Shown: positions 9,169 through 18,091 of the stretch, piece by piece
Numbering within the stretch: the first letter of the stretch is position 1
Layout of the letters: every line of letters begins with the position of its first letter
From: an uncultured Lachnospiraceae bacterium
Lineage (GTDB): Bacteria; Bacillota; Clostridia; Lachnospirales; Lachnospiraceae
Assembly: GCA_934330725.1 (NCBI GenBank)
Contig: CAKRGM010000007.1
Location: 44,483 to 108,482, forward strand
Reading direction: 5' to 3'
DNA length: 64,000 nucleotides
Notes under the pieces: model-generated
The model's database searches: none
What the model saw: the letters and a program-made list of their open reading frames with translations, nothing else
Told to the model about the DNA's origin: nothing
Made by a program: the position numbers and the translations under genes

Positions 9169-10152
9169 TTATTCACTCTCCTCTCTTATCACTTCAGTAA
9201 TTCTTACTGCATATTTATCATCTGAATATCCAGGCAATGCTTTGAATTTATTAATACTCCCTACATAAACCGATAATTCATCTTCAACCTTTGTATCTAT
9301 TTTTATTATATCTCCAACCTGAAGATTAACAAAATCCTGTACACTGATACTGCTTGAACCCAAAATAGCTTTTATTGGTATATCCGCCTTTTCAATAGCT
9401 ATTTCTATTGTATCCTCATAAGAATTGTCATCCTTTTCCTTCATTGTTGAGAACCAGTATTTTGTATTAAGCTTATCCATCACCGGTTCCAGCGTTACAT
9501 ATGGAAGGCAGACATTCATAAGGCCTTCCACATCACCAACTTTGATATTCATTGTAATTATAGCAATCGTTTCACTTGGTGAAATAATCTGTGCAAACTG
9601 TGAATTTGTTTCAATCCTTTGCAGTCTTGGATTTGTTTTTACAACATTTTCCCATGGCTCCTGCAGCAAATTAACACAGATAGTAAAAATTCTTTCAAGG
9701 ATTGTCAGTTCAATTTCAGAGAACTCTCTTTCTTTTTCAAGTGATGTTCCCATTCCACCTAAAAGTCTGTCAACAATGGCAAAGCCAAGATTTGATGCCA
9801 TTTCCAAAATAACGTTTCCTGTAAGCGGTTCCATTTCAACCACTCCCAACAACACCGGATTAGACAGTGCATTTGAAAATTCCGAATAGATAACAACCTC
9901 AGAATTAACTATATCAACTGTTACAGACTTCCTGAGATATGCAGGAAGATTAGTCGCCAAAAGTCTTCCAAAATGTTCAAAAATAATTTCCAATGTTCTT
10001 AAATGTTCTTTAGAAAATTTAGCCGGTCGCGCAAAATCATAATTTTTCACCTGCTTTTCTTCAGTGTTTTTAATTTCATCAGCATCTAATTCACCACTGT
10101 TTAAAGCCTTTAAAAGATTATCTATTTCACTTTGCGATAAGACCTCGCCCAT
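9169..10152 (-). CDS. fliM: FliM, flagellar motor switch protein
   Basis: Start chosen at ATG 10152 (MGEVLSQSEIDNLL), eight bases after a perfect AGGAGG; an in-frame GTG at 10161 overlaps that site. 327 aa. The N-terminal LSQSEIDNLLKAL peptide binds CheY-P, the middle domain carries the GGMG-type loop (LLGGMGTSLEKERE), and the C-terminus is a FliN-like domain. It forms the C-ring with FliG and FliY. Downstream fliY is nearly contiguous. Confidence 0.97.
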   Translation of the reverse strand: MGEVLSQSEIDNLLKALNSGELDADEIKNTEEKQVKNYDFARPAKFSKEHLRTLEIIFEHFGRLLATNLPAYLRKSVTVDIVNSEVVIYSEFSNALSNPVLLGVVEMEPLTGNVILEMASNLGFAIVDRLLGGMGTSLEKEREFSEIELTILERIFTICVNLLQEPWENVVKTNPRLQRIETNSQFAQIISPSETIAIITMNIKVGDVEGLMNVCLPYVTLEPVMDKLNTKYWFSTMKEKDDNSYEDTIEIAIEKADIPIKAILGSSSISVQDFVNLQVGDIIKIDTKVEDELSVYVGSINKFKALPGYSDDKYAVRITEVIREESE

Positions 10153-10209
10153 CTTCCTCACCTCCTGATATAATAAACAGATGTATTATACATATTAATA
10201 CTTAAAATC

Positions 10210-10737
10210 TTACTGTACAAGTATCTTAGTCAGTGTAACTGAATAAATAACATCTGACTGGAATTTATCCTTAAGATATGACAAAAGATCATCCTCGATT
10301 GTTGTCTTATGAGTTGTAATATCATTATACTGATATTTTAAAGCTTCCGTAGTTACTTCACTGACAATAACTTTCATGCCATTCTTTATACTGTTTACTT
10401 TTGTTTCATAATCCTTTGCAGTTTTATCAACGCCTATGGAAACATTTAATACAACATAATGTGTCTTGCCTGAATCTGTATATGATATTGTTATATCAGC
10501 ACTATCATTATTAGTAACATCTATGTATTCAACATCATCAAGACTTGTAGTCTTATCAGAGCCTGAACTGCTGTCGGAACTGTCTCCCACATCAAGGTCT
10601 ATTATATTAGCTACTTTTGATATCAGCTTATTGGTTTTATTATTATTTGACACCAGTGAAAATGTTAATAAAACCGTTAATACAAGATTCACTAATACTA
10701 AGGCAAGCGTTATAACATTAAGCATGCTTTTTTTCAT
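10210..10737 (-). CDS. fliL: FliL, stator-associated membrane protein
   Basis: ATG 10737 lies six bases after GGAGG and is preferred to the in-frame GTG at 10743. 175 aa. A single N-terminal membrane helix (about residues 8-30) is followed by a Ser/Asp-rich linker and a stomatin-like extracytoplasmic domain ending YLKDKFQSDVIYSVTLTKILVQ. FliL surrounds the MotAB stator and modulates torque. Position between motB and fliM is canonical. Confidence 0.9.
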   Translation of the reverse strand: MKKSMLNVITLALVLVNLVLTVLLTFSLVSNNNKTNKLISKVANIIDLDVGDSSDSSSGSDKTTSLDDVEYIDVTNNDSADITISYTDSGKTHYVVLNVSIGVDKTAKDYETKVNSIKNGMKVIVSEVTTEALKYQYNDITTHKTTIEDDLLSYLKDKFQSDVIYSVTLTKILVQ

Positions 10738-10774
10738 ATTCACCCTCCATACTTCACTTATTTTATATATTAAT

Positions 10775-11578
10775 TCAACTGTTATATGAATTATATATCT
10801 TTATTTCCACTCGCCTGTTCTGTGCTCTTCCTTCAGGCGTAGAATTATCAGCCACAGGCACTGCATCCCCACGTCCTGATGAGGATATAGATGCCGGATC
10901 AAAGCCCTTCTGACTGACAAAATAATCATATACTGAATATGCCCTGTACAGTGAAAGCATCATATTATTAGGATACTGACTTCTGCTAATCGGCACATTA
11001 TCTGTATGTCCCTCTATTGAAATGACATTGCTGTCATACTGTTTTACTGCATCTGCAACTTTATCAATAACTTTAAGTGCATCATCTTTAATTTCTGCTT
11101 TACCTGAATCAAATAAGATTCCGCCATTAATATTAAGCATTACATATTTACTGGTAGCAGTAACATCCACATCTGAAGCAATCTGGCTCTGTTCAAGCTG
11201 CTGCTGTATATTGTCAGCCATTTGTTCTGATTCAGAAAGACCTGATTGTTCAACTTCCTCGTATGCACTTTTTATTTCTTCGTTTGCTTCTCCTTCTGTA
11301 TTAAGGCCCATATTACTATATTCAACACTAAGGTCGTTAAGCTGGCTTACACCACTGCTTATTAATACGCCTTCATCTGAAATTGCAGAGCCCCCCGCCG
11401 GAAGAACGCTGAAAGTAGCAGACAAAGAGGCAGCTACTTTCTGAAATTTCTGTGCATCAACTGTAGACATTGAAAACAGCAATACAAAGAAGCACAAAAG
11501 CAGATTCATTAAATCACTAAACGTTGACATCCACGCTGGTGAGCCGCCGCCGCTTTCTTCCACCTTTCTTGAAGCCAT
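10775..11578 (-). CDS. motB: MotB, stator protein
   Basis: 267 aa. One N-terminal membrane helix contains the proton-binding D22 in the context FSDLMNLLLCFF, then a plug/linker and a C-terminal OmpA-type peptidoglycan-binding domain (IEGHTDNVPIS, GRGDAVPV, NRRVEIKI). With MotA it forms the ion-driven stator anchored to the wall. The start codon overlaps the motA stop as TGATG, indicating translational coupling. Confidence 0.96.
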   Translation of the reverse strand: MASRKVEESGGGSPAWMSTFSDLMNLLLCFFVLLFSMSTVDAQKFQKVAASLSATFSVLPAGGSAISDEGVLISSGVSQLNDLSVEYSNMGLNTEGEANEEIKSAYEEVEQSGLSESEQMADNIQQQLEQSQIASDVDVTATSKYVMLNINGGILFDSGKAEIKDDALKVIDKVADAVKQYDSNVISIEGHTDNVPISRSQYPNNMMLSLYRAYSVYDYFVSQKGFDPASISSSGRGDAVPVADNSTPEGRAQNRRVEIKIYNSYNS

Positions 11579-12393
11579 CAGCCTTCACCCCCAACTTCCT
11601 GATTATCCTGTGAAATACTTTCTCTGCCTTTCGGTGAAATAAATGACTTTAACTTTTCTTCAATTACACGCGGATTTTCACCGGCCTGTATTGACAAAAT
11701 GCCCTCAATTACAATCTGCTTCATCTGATATTCTTTGTCATTAATTGATTTCAGTTTATTACTTACAGGTGTACAAAACCAGTTAGCAATAAGTGAACCA
11801 TACAGCGTTGTCAAAAGAGCGGTTGCCATGTTAGGCCCGATAGTTGATGAATCCGTAAGGTTTTTAAGCATGTTAACAAGTCCTATCAGAGTACCTATCA
11901 TACCCCATGCAGGGCCTAATGCTGCCCACGTGTCGAAGAAGCCTGCTGCATTCCTGTGACGCTCATCCATATTTGTAATTTCTGTTTCAAGAATTCCTCT
12001 GACAAGTTCTGGCTCAGTTCCATCAACGACAAGAAGTATTCCTTTTTTCATAAATTCATCATCGAGGTTTCCCGCAACTTCCTCAAGTGCAAGCAATCCC
12101 TCTTTTCTTGCAACATTTGACAACTCGATTATTTTTGAAATTGTTGTCCCATGATCAAGTTTCGGATCCTTTAAGGCTACACCGAAGCCTTTAAATCCAC
12201 TTAAAAAATCTTTCATTGTATATGATGTAAGTAATGATGTAAGCGAACCGCCTATTGTGATAACGATTGAAGCTGGATCAATAAAACTATCTGTTATCGC
12301 AGCCACACCACCACTCGATATAATACCGAAAATAACCATTACAAAACCAATAACAATACCTAATAAAGTAGCTAAATCCACACCCAACACCAT
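11578..12393 (-). CDS. motA: MotA, stator ion-channel protein
   Basis: 271 aa with four membrane helices and a large cytoplasmic loop between helices 2 and 3. The motif AALGPAWGMIGTLIGLVNML marks the MotA/TolQ/ExbB channel region. MotA surrounds MotB and pushes on FliG during rotation. It lies between flbD and motB. Confidence 0.96.
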   Translation of the reverse strand: MVLGVDLATLLGIVIGFVMVIFGIISSGGVAAITDSFIDPASIVITIGGSLTSLLTSYTMKDFLSGFKGFGVALKDPKLDHGTTISKIIELSNVARKEGLLALEEVAGNLDDEFMKKGILLVVDGTEPELVRGILETEITNMDERHRNAAGFFDTWAALGPAWGMIGTLIGLVNMLKNLTDSSTIGPNMATALLTTLYGSLIANWFCTPVSNKLKSINDKEYQMKQIVIEGILSIQAGENPRVIEEKLKSFISPKGRESISQDNQEVGGEG

Positions 12394-12411
12394 CCAATCC
12401 TAATTATTATT

Positions 12412-12603
12412 TTATTTTGCTGTGTTATATATTTCTTTTTTATATTCAATTACCTTTTCACGTATCTTTTCACAGCTGTCCGTCACAATATACTTTGTGC
12501 CCGTTGTTAATGTAATCACCGTATCCGGAGTTTCCTGAACCGTCTGTATAAGATCGACGTTCAGAAGAAACTCTGAGCCATTCAGCTTTGTAACATAAAT
12601 CAT
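12412..12603 (-). CDS. flbD: FlbD family flagellar protein (SwrD-like)
   Basis: A 63-aa cytoplasmic protein opening MIYVTKLNGSEFLLNVDLI with TLTTGTKYIV in the middle, the FlbD/SwrD signature. In Bacillus subtilis SwrD raises motor power and sits just upstream of the stator/switch genes. It is not the unrelated Caulobacter NtrC-like regulator of the same name. First gene after the flgE stem-loop and the predicted promoter at 12643-12672. Confidence 0.88.
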   Translation of the reverse strand: MIYVTKLNGSEFLLNVDLIQTVQETPDTVITLTTGTKYIVTDSCEKIREKVIEYKKEIYNTAK

Positions 12604-12642
12604 TTATTCATCCCCTCATTCATGCACAATTTTAATATATAT

Positions 12643-12672
12643 ATTATAACAATCATCACTACCATTTTGCAA
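12643..12672 (-). promoter_or_regulatory. Predicted promoter for flbD-motA-motB-fliL and downstream genes
   Basis: Minus strand: TTGCAA (12667-12672), 18-nt spacer, perfect TATAAT (12643-12648). The -35 lies in a small perfect inverted repeat (ATTTTG/CAAAAT, 12664-12678). It sits about 40 nt before flbD and downstream of the flgE stem-loop, so this half of the flagellar cluster can start anew here. Confidence 0.45.
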
Positions 12673-12815
12673 CAAAATAAGACAAATTAGGGTATATTTT
12701 TTACAAATTTCAGACATATTTTGTTAATTTTATAGTAATAAAATTTTTTAATTTTTATAATTATAGCTTTGATGTGAAATTTTTCTGTCCTTTACAAGGT
12801 TATTTACCAAACAGA

Positions 12816-12859
12816 CAGAACGGAAGCTTGTATTGCAAACCAATACAGCTCCCGTTCTG
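12816..12859 (-). terminator. Long stem-loop after flgE (partial terminator or mRNA-stabilising hairpin)
   Basis: Arms of about 20 nt (12816-12835 and 12841-12859) pair with one mismatch and one bulge around a 5-nt loop, directly after the flgE stop. The T tract that follows on the minus strand is weak (TCTGTTTGG). It may therefore be a leaky terminator or a 3' stabiliser of the hook mRNA rather than a full stop. Confidence 0.5.
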
Positions 12860-12872
12860 ATAAAAAGCTTTA

Positions 12873-14180
12873 CTATCTCTTAAGATTTATAAGTTCCTCA
12901 AGCAATGTATCTGAAACAGTAATAACTCTTGAATTCGCCTGATAACCTCTCTGTGTTATAATCATCTGTGTAAATTCCTGGGCGAGATCAACATTTGACA
13001 TTTCAAGATAACTTGATTTCATTGATCCGTTAGTAGATACATCTTCACCTATTCCATCGAATTCACCACTGTTCATAGTAGCACGATAAAGATTCTCTCC
13101 TACCTTTTCAAGTCCTGCCGGATTTGAGAATGATGCAACAGCTACCTGACCAATCGTCTTTATATCACCATTGCTATAATTAGCAACAATACGTCCGCTT
13201 GTATCAATACCGACTGCAGTCATTGTACCTACCGGTTTTCCTGTTCCTTTTCCATCTATTCCTTTTGCACCAATAAGCTTTGAATCACTTGCATAGTATG
13301 TAACCTTTGTCGCATCAAAATTAATTGTTGATGTATTACCGCTGTTTGTACCTATATTAGCAACATCATCACCGCCTGTAATCTGAAGCTGAAGTGATGA
13401 CATAACATCCGAAATAGCCTTACCTGTAGTTGAATTAAACTGGAACGACTTATCACAGGATACTGTAAGTGTAGTAGGCTGTGAATTCTTTGTAACACTT
13501 CCGCCTATTATTGAATAGCTCACAACGCCATTCTGGCTGTTCTGTGCATCATAGCTGGCTGTAAGTGTTGCCTGATACTCATTACCAAGTGAATCATAAA
13601 AATTAACTGTAAATGTAACATCATCTGTATTTGCTGCACTTATATTACCACTTACCGAAGCTGATGTAGTAGCCGCCGGCGATGTTTTTTCAAACTTTGT
13701 ACCACCAACATAAACAGCTGAAACTTTATCTTTTATAACATTTCCGTCATCATCTACCTGCCAGCCAAGCACATGTGAACCTGATGCTGTTACAAGCGCA
13801 CCATCAACATCTTTTACAAAATTACCGGCTCTTGTGAAGCATGTTTCTCCATTATTATCGATGATAAAGAACTGGCTTCCATTAATCATAAGATCATATG
13901 GATTTCCTGTACTTTCAGGTGATCCCTGTGATTCCATATTAGTTGTAATAGAACCAATTGCTGAACCAAGACCTATCTGTCTTGGATTTGAACCACCCTT
14001 TCCCGTTTCAGCGTTCGCACCTGATGCAGACTGTGTTGTCTGATAAAAAACATCGCTGAATGTAGCCGACTGCGATTTATAACCTACTGTATTAACATTT
14101 GCTATATTATTACCACTAACATCAAATTTTGTCTGATGTGCCTTTAAACCAGACACAGCAGAAAACAATGATCTCATCAT
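12873..14180 (-). CDS. flgE: FlgE, flagellar hook protein
   Basis: 435 aa. The N-terminal D0 region (MRSLFSAVSGLKAHQTKFDV, then GNNIANVNTVGYK) and the C-terminal helix ending ANSRVITVSDTLLEELINLKR are those of hook/rod family proteins. The variable middle is Ser/Thr/Gly-rich. The length and the flgD-TIGR02530-flgE context make it the hook protein rather than FlgF/FlgG. An AGGAGG sits nine bases before the first of two adjacent ATGs. Confidence 0.95.
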   Translation of the reverse strand: MMRSLFSAVSGLKAHQTKFDVSGNNIANVNTVGYKSQSATFSDVFYQTTQSASGANAETGKGGSNPRQIGLGSAIGSITTNMESQGSPESTGNPYDLMINGSQFFIIDNNGETCFTRAGNFVKDVDGALVTASGSHVLGWQVDDDGNVIKDKVSAVYVGGTKFEKTSPAATTSASVSGNISAANTDDVTFTVNFYDSLGNEYQATLTASYDAQNSQNGVVSYSIIGGSVTKNSQPTTLTVSCDKSFQFNSTTGKAISDVMSSLQLQITGGDDVANIGTNSGNTSTINFDATKVTYYASDSKLIGAKGIDGKGTGKPVGTMTAVGIDTSGRIVANYSNGDIKTIGQVAVASFSNPAGLEKVGENLYRATMNSGEFDGIGEDVSTNGSMKSSYLEMSNVDLAQEFTQMIITQRGYQANSRVITVSDTLLEELINLKR

Positions 14181-14272
14181 GATATTTGTCCTCCTGATAT
14201 TTTATTCTGAATATCGTGAACTGTTTTTGTTTTTTCTGTCATTCAAAAACAATATGCCTCCTTACGGTCCGG

Positions 14273-14698
14273 CTATATAATAACAGCACCATCAATATTC
14301 GTATAAATATTTTCATTATCTTTCCCCTGATTCATAGCTGTAACCACTGTATTATTCCCTGTATTTATAATAAATGCAAGATTATCCATTAGAACCAGTG
14401 ACTCTTTTATTCCCTTAAGTGATGCTTTTTTTGCTCCCTCATTCAGTCTGATAATCTGATCATTTGTAAGCTTTATATCCCTCTGCTCAAGTCGCTGTCC
14501 TGCATGTTTTGAAAACTTCAGCCCATTAACCGACGCATTCTCATAATCATCAGCCTGCCGGATATCTTTTTTCTGGTTTAATATATCACCAAAAGATACA
14601 CCGGATGTATTTGCATCAACTTCTTTTTTCTGAACAGTCCTCAATTTGCTTGTGGCCTGCTCAATAGATGTAAATCCACCTGTAATAATATTACTCAT
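14273..14698 (-). CDS. TIGR02530-type flagellar operon protein
   Basis: 141 aa with no signal peptide or membrane segment. The conserved core LKFSKHAGQRLEQRDIKLT near residues 60-80, then an acidic/Gly end, matches the flagellar-operon proteins placed between flgD and flgE in Bacilli and Clostridia. Biochemical role is not established as far as I know. The His/Arg-rich core could suggest binding to an export substrate or nucleic acid, but that is speculation. Confidence 0.85.
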   Translation of the reverse strand: MSNIITGGFTSIEQATSKLRTVQKKEVDANTSGVSFGDILNQKKDIRQADDYENASVNGLKFSKHAGQRLEQRDIKLTNDQIIRLNEGAKKASLKGIKESLVLMDNLAFIINTGNNTVVTAMNQGKDNENIYTNIDGAVII

Positions 14699-14709
14699 TA
14701 AACCACATC

Positions 14710-15162
14710 CTATTTCTGCTTATCACTAATAGATTCAATATATTTTTTATAGTAATCATCATCAATCACCGTATTAAGATCACTGACATCATACAAATTG
14801 CCGCCAATACTTAAGCATACTTTTCCGTCTATATTAGTCCAGTAATCAACTTTTCCAACAACGTATCCACTACTATTAAGATTAGTTTTCATCTCAACAA
14901 CTTTTCCAACAAGATTAGAAGCTGACTGCGTCTGCATTGACGACAACATATCCTTTGTAGCTTCAACCTGTGAAAATGTAGCCATCTGTGCAATATACTG
15001 CGAATTATCCATTGGTTCAAGCGGATCCTGATATTGCATTTCTGTTACCATAAGTGTTAGAAAATCATTTACGTCTAAAGTTGTTTTATTCTTACCAGAG
15101 GCTGAAGTTGAACTTATCTGCTGTGTATTAGTGTTACTGTTATCTATTCCATTTACCGGCAT
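14710..15162 (-). CDS. flgD: FlgD, hook-capping protein
   Basis: 150 aa, on the short side because the C-terminal Tudor/Fn3 part is reduced. The N-terminal signature LDVNDFLTLMVTEMQYQDPL and the following SQYIAQMATFSQVE are diagnostic. FlgD is exported and caps the growing hook. It is preceded by a clear AAAGGAG site and lies between fliK and the TIGR02530 gene. Confidence 0.95.
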   Translation of the reverse strand: MPVNGIDNSNTNTQQISSTSASGKNKTTLDVNDFLTLMVTEMQYQDPLEPMDNSQYIAQMATFSQVEATKDMLSSMQTQSASNLVGKVVEMKTNLNSSGYVVGKVDYWTNIDGKVCLSIGGNLYDVSDLNTVIDDDYYKKYIESISDKQK

Positions 15163-15188
15163 TCTCGATTTCTCCTTTCAAATGTCTT

Positions 15189-16682
15189 TTATGCTGTAAA
15201 TTCCACACTGCTATTGCTGTTTGCAATAATGTCTGAGTGTTTTTCATCAGCATCAGATATTTCATCAGCATCATCATCATTGATACCTGCAAAATTAATT
15301 TTTTTTGCTGACACCTTAGGAGCATTATTTTCCTGAGGTTTATTTCCCGCAAAGCTCTGATCTGATTCAAAGCTGTGGCTTGCAAAAGTTATCTCAACAG
15401 CCTCAACTTTAATTCCCTGTTTTTCAAGGTTTTCTTTTAAAGTTGCCATCTGTGATTCCAAAGCTTTCTTAACCTGCTCGTTTTCAACATTAATCTGTGC
15501 CGTTATAGCTCCATTTTTTGCAATTATGTTGATGCTTAATCTGCCAAGGCTCTGTGGATTCAGCTGAATTTCCATGCTCTGTGCTGTCTGGCTGCTCATA
15601 ACCTTAACCGTATCCACTATCTGTCTTATAAGATTATTCGTATTTATCTGGGCATCTGTCATATCAGCAGCTGTACTCTGAAATGTCTGCTGCAGACTCT
15701 GTACAAGATTCTGAGAAATATCCTGTGCCGCCTGCTGTGAAAGATTCTGCTGTGCATTTCTGCCATACTGCCTGCCAGTATTTGATGAAGTGCCATCTTT
15801 TCCTGACTCTGTAACTATTTTTTGTCTTAAAATATTTTCAAGTGTCTGAGTTGCATTGTCATCTGCTGCTACGTCATTCCGGGCAACATTCTGATCAGTA
15901 ATATCATTTTTTACTGCATCCGCAGCATTATTTTTTACATCATCCGTTATATTTCCGCTTTCATCCGCCAATGTCTGATCAGCTAAAGCTTCCATGTCCT
16001 GATCTGATATATCTGCGCCAAATGCAGAAGCATCCAGATCTGCGTTCGTATTATCATTAATATTCTCATATGATTCACTAAGCTTTGTCATAAAATTATT
16101 AATGTTCTTTAAAACCGCTGACTGAAAATCATCTGTTATAAGACTCATAAGATCATTTTTACCGGACAATTCCAATACAAGTTTAGCAACATTATCCGCT
16201 TTAAACAAATCAACATATGTAAGGCCAAGTGTCTGCATTGCACTATCAAGTTCATCATCCGTAACATCAAGCTGCTGTTTGATATAATCTTTAATGCGGT
16301 TACTTAGTGTTTCTTTTGCATCATCATTATCCTGATCGGCGACATTGTTAACATTTGAATCACTGCCAGCACCTGATGTCTTATTACCGCTGGAATTATT
16401 AGATACCGCGCCACTTTTTCCTTTTCCAGAAACAGTTTTATCTGCAAAGTCTGTAGTCTTTACTGTCTGTGTTTTAGTGTCTGACGCTTTTCCAGTCTGA
16501 TTAATAATACTATTATTTACATTCTTTGCATTTGCTTTCGTAGAATTTTTCAACTGATTTGCCATTGACTTTGACATAATACTCCCAAAGCAACTGCCTG
16601 TATCATTTTTCACAGCCGTATTATCAGTATCAGCAGGTATCAGATTCTTATCAATTGCATAGCCTGTCAATCTGCCTACCAT
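15189..16682 (-). CDS. fliK: FliK, hook-length control protein
   Basis: 497 aa. The long N-terminal ruler region is low complexity, rich in Asn, Asp, Ala and Gln, with no fold I can name. The C-terminal switch domain (about residues 365-440) has the FliK pattern EIQLNPQSLGRLSINI and VKKALESQMATLKENL. A further acidic tail ends the protein. FliK is exported during hook growth and makes FlhB change substrate class. Confidence 0.93.
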   Translation of the reverse strand: MVGRLTGYAIDKNLIPADTDNTAVKNDTGSCFGSIMSKSMANQLKNSTKANAKNVNNSIINQTGKASDTKTQTVKTTDFADKTVSGKGKSGAVSNNSSGNKTSGAGSDSNVNNVADQDNDDAKETLSNRIKDYIKQQLDVTDDELDSAMQTLGLTYVDLFKADNVAKLVLELSGKNDLMSLITDDFQSAVLKNINNFMTKLSESYENINDNTNADLDASAFGADISDQDMEALADQTLADESGNITDDVKNNAADAVKNDITDQNVARNDVAADDNATQTLENILRQKIVTESGKDGTSSNTGRQYGRNAQQNLSQQAAQDISQNLVQSLQQTFQSTAADMTDAQINTNNLIRQIVDTVKVMSSQTAQSMEIQLNPQSLGRLSINIIAKNGAITAQINVENEQVKKALESQMATLKENLEKQGIKVEAVEITFASHSFESDQSFAGNKPQENNAPKVSAKKINFAGINDDDADEISDADEKHSDIIANSNSSVEFTA

Positions 16683-16775
16683 GTCTTTTCCCCCCTTTCA
16701 TAAAAAATATATATTAATAAACCAGAAATGCAAAAAATCACATTTCTAATATATTAATCGACATAATAGTGATTT

Positions 16776-17552
16776 TTATTTACCCGGATACATGATTTTT
16801 GTAAGTTTAGCTGCAAAAACAGTATCCATCTGAGCCATGATATCTGCTCTCTTATTAGCTTTCATCGCCATAAGTATCTTGCATACAAGATCAGTATCTC
16901 CTGTCATTTCACCCAGAATAGCTGCTGCATTCTTAGGATCCATCTTTGAATATGTATCTGCCCAATCCTGTACCTTTTGTGAGTTCTGTATTTTTTCGAC
17001 TACTTCCTGATACAGTTTTGCTGCATTATCAGGATCCATTTGTTCATACCACTTTTTATATTCATCTATACTTGGAGCATTATCTGCATATACTACTTCT
17101 TTGTCGAATTCAGCCTTCTGTTGTTCAAAATTCTGCTGATTTTCTTCAAACTGCTTTAAACGGTCAACTTCCGCCTGAAGCTGTGCTATCGTCTGCTGTG
17201 TATCTCCTCCGCTGCTTTGCGCCTGATCAAGCTGTGCCTCAAGTTCTTTTATTCTGTCAATTGCCTCTGCCATTGTCTTGAAATTATATCCGTTTTCCTT
17301 TGCAATTTCTTCATCGCTCTGTTCAGGCAATATATGATTTATTACCGGTATATTCTTTAAATATGGTCTTAACATACTTCCCACGCCACCAACATCCATC
17401 TTGATAAGCAGCCCCAAAATAACAAGCCATATTGCTATAACAATCGCAACAATCAGCACATTTGTAACCTTGCCCGGTTTTTCTTCTTCTAAATCCTGAT
17501 CAAGTTCAGGATTATCAACATCAAGTTGTTTTTTTCTTTTTTTCTTAGCCAT
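16776..17552 (-). CDS. MotE-like / YlxF-type flagellar protein with MgtE-N domain
   Basis: Start chosen at ATG 17552 because GGAG lies six bases before it. 258 aa: a Lys-rich cytoplasmic start, one membrane helix (about 31-52), a coiled coil (about 105-155), then an MgtE N-terminal-type helical domain with YEQMDPDNAAKLYQEV and SKMDPKNAAAILGEM repeats. This architecture and the place between fliJ and fliK fit YlxF of Bacillus and the MotE chaperone-like proteins. The exact role in this lineage is inferred. Confidence 0.82.
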   Translation of the reverse strand: MAKKKRKKQLDVDNPELDQDLEEEKPGKVTNVLIVAIVIAIWLVILGLLIKMDVGGVGSMLRPYLKNIPVINHILPEQSDEEIAKENGYNFKTMAEAIDRIKELEAQLDQAQSSGGDTQQTIAQLQAEVDRLKQFEENQQNFEQQKAEFDKEVVYADNAPSIDEYKKWYEQMDPDNAAKLYQEVVEKIQNSQKVQDWADTYSKMDPKNAAAILGEMTGDTDLVCKILMAMKANKRADIMAQMDTVFAAKLTKIMYPGK

Positions 17553-17623
17553 TCCAATCTCCATTCCAGCATAATATGCAAAACATAAAAATGTATGCGC
17601 TATCTATAATATAGTTAGTCGTA

Positions 17624-18076
17624 TCAATCGCCTGTTTTTTTATCATTATATTTAAAACTGACTAATTCATCAATTTCTTTTTTTTCCTGCTCATTAAGTT
17701 CAATTTTAAATTCTTCAAATGCCTTCTCTTTCAGCTTGTCCTGTATTTTTCTTTCCTGAATTGTAACATTAAGCTTTTGTCTTGCCCTCTCAAGGTTTCG
17801 CTGGGCAATTGTAATCTTTAAAGCCTGCTCTTTTATATTTTCTTTTATTATTTCAAAATACTCACTGTACTTGCGCACATTAACAATATCTATTTTAAAT
17901 TCGGAATATTCTCTTATTCTATTCTCATACTCACGTCCTTTTAAAATCAGACTCTGCATTTTTTCTTCTTCCGCATTTAGTTCAGCTGCCTTTTGTGCGT
18001 ATTCAGTCTTTGCCTGACTTTCAAGCCTGACTTTGAGTTCAAGAATATTCTGCATCTTATAAACGAATTTAGCCAT
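17624..18076 (-). CDS. fliJ: FliJ, export chaperone / ATPase stalk
   Basis: 150 aa of almost continuous charged alpha-helix (heptads rich in Glu, Lys, Leu) without Cys or membrane segments. It opens MAKFVYKMQNILELKVRLE, the usual FliJ N-terminus. FliJ sits in the FliI hexamer like the gamma stalk of F1 ATPase and links it to FlhA. It follows fliI after 15 nt. Confidence 0.9.
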   Translation of the reverse strand: MAKFVYKMQNILELKVRLESQAKTEYAQKAAELNAEEEKMQSLILKGREYENRIREYSEFKIDIVNVRKYSEYFEIIKENIKEQALKITIAQRNLERARQKLNVTIQERKIQDKLKEKAFEEFKIELNEQEKKEIDELVSFKYNDKKTGD

Positions 18077-18091
18077 AGACCATCACCCTGC

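Noticed and set aside
12705..12719. CodY-like box upstream of flbD-motA (AAATTTCAGACATAT).
   Set aside because: 11 of 15 matches in AT-rich DNA is not better than chance here and it is about 35 bp upstream of the promoter.
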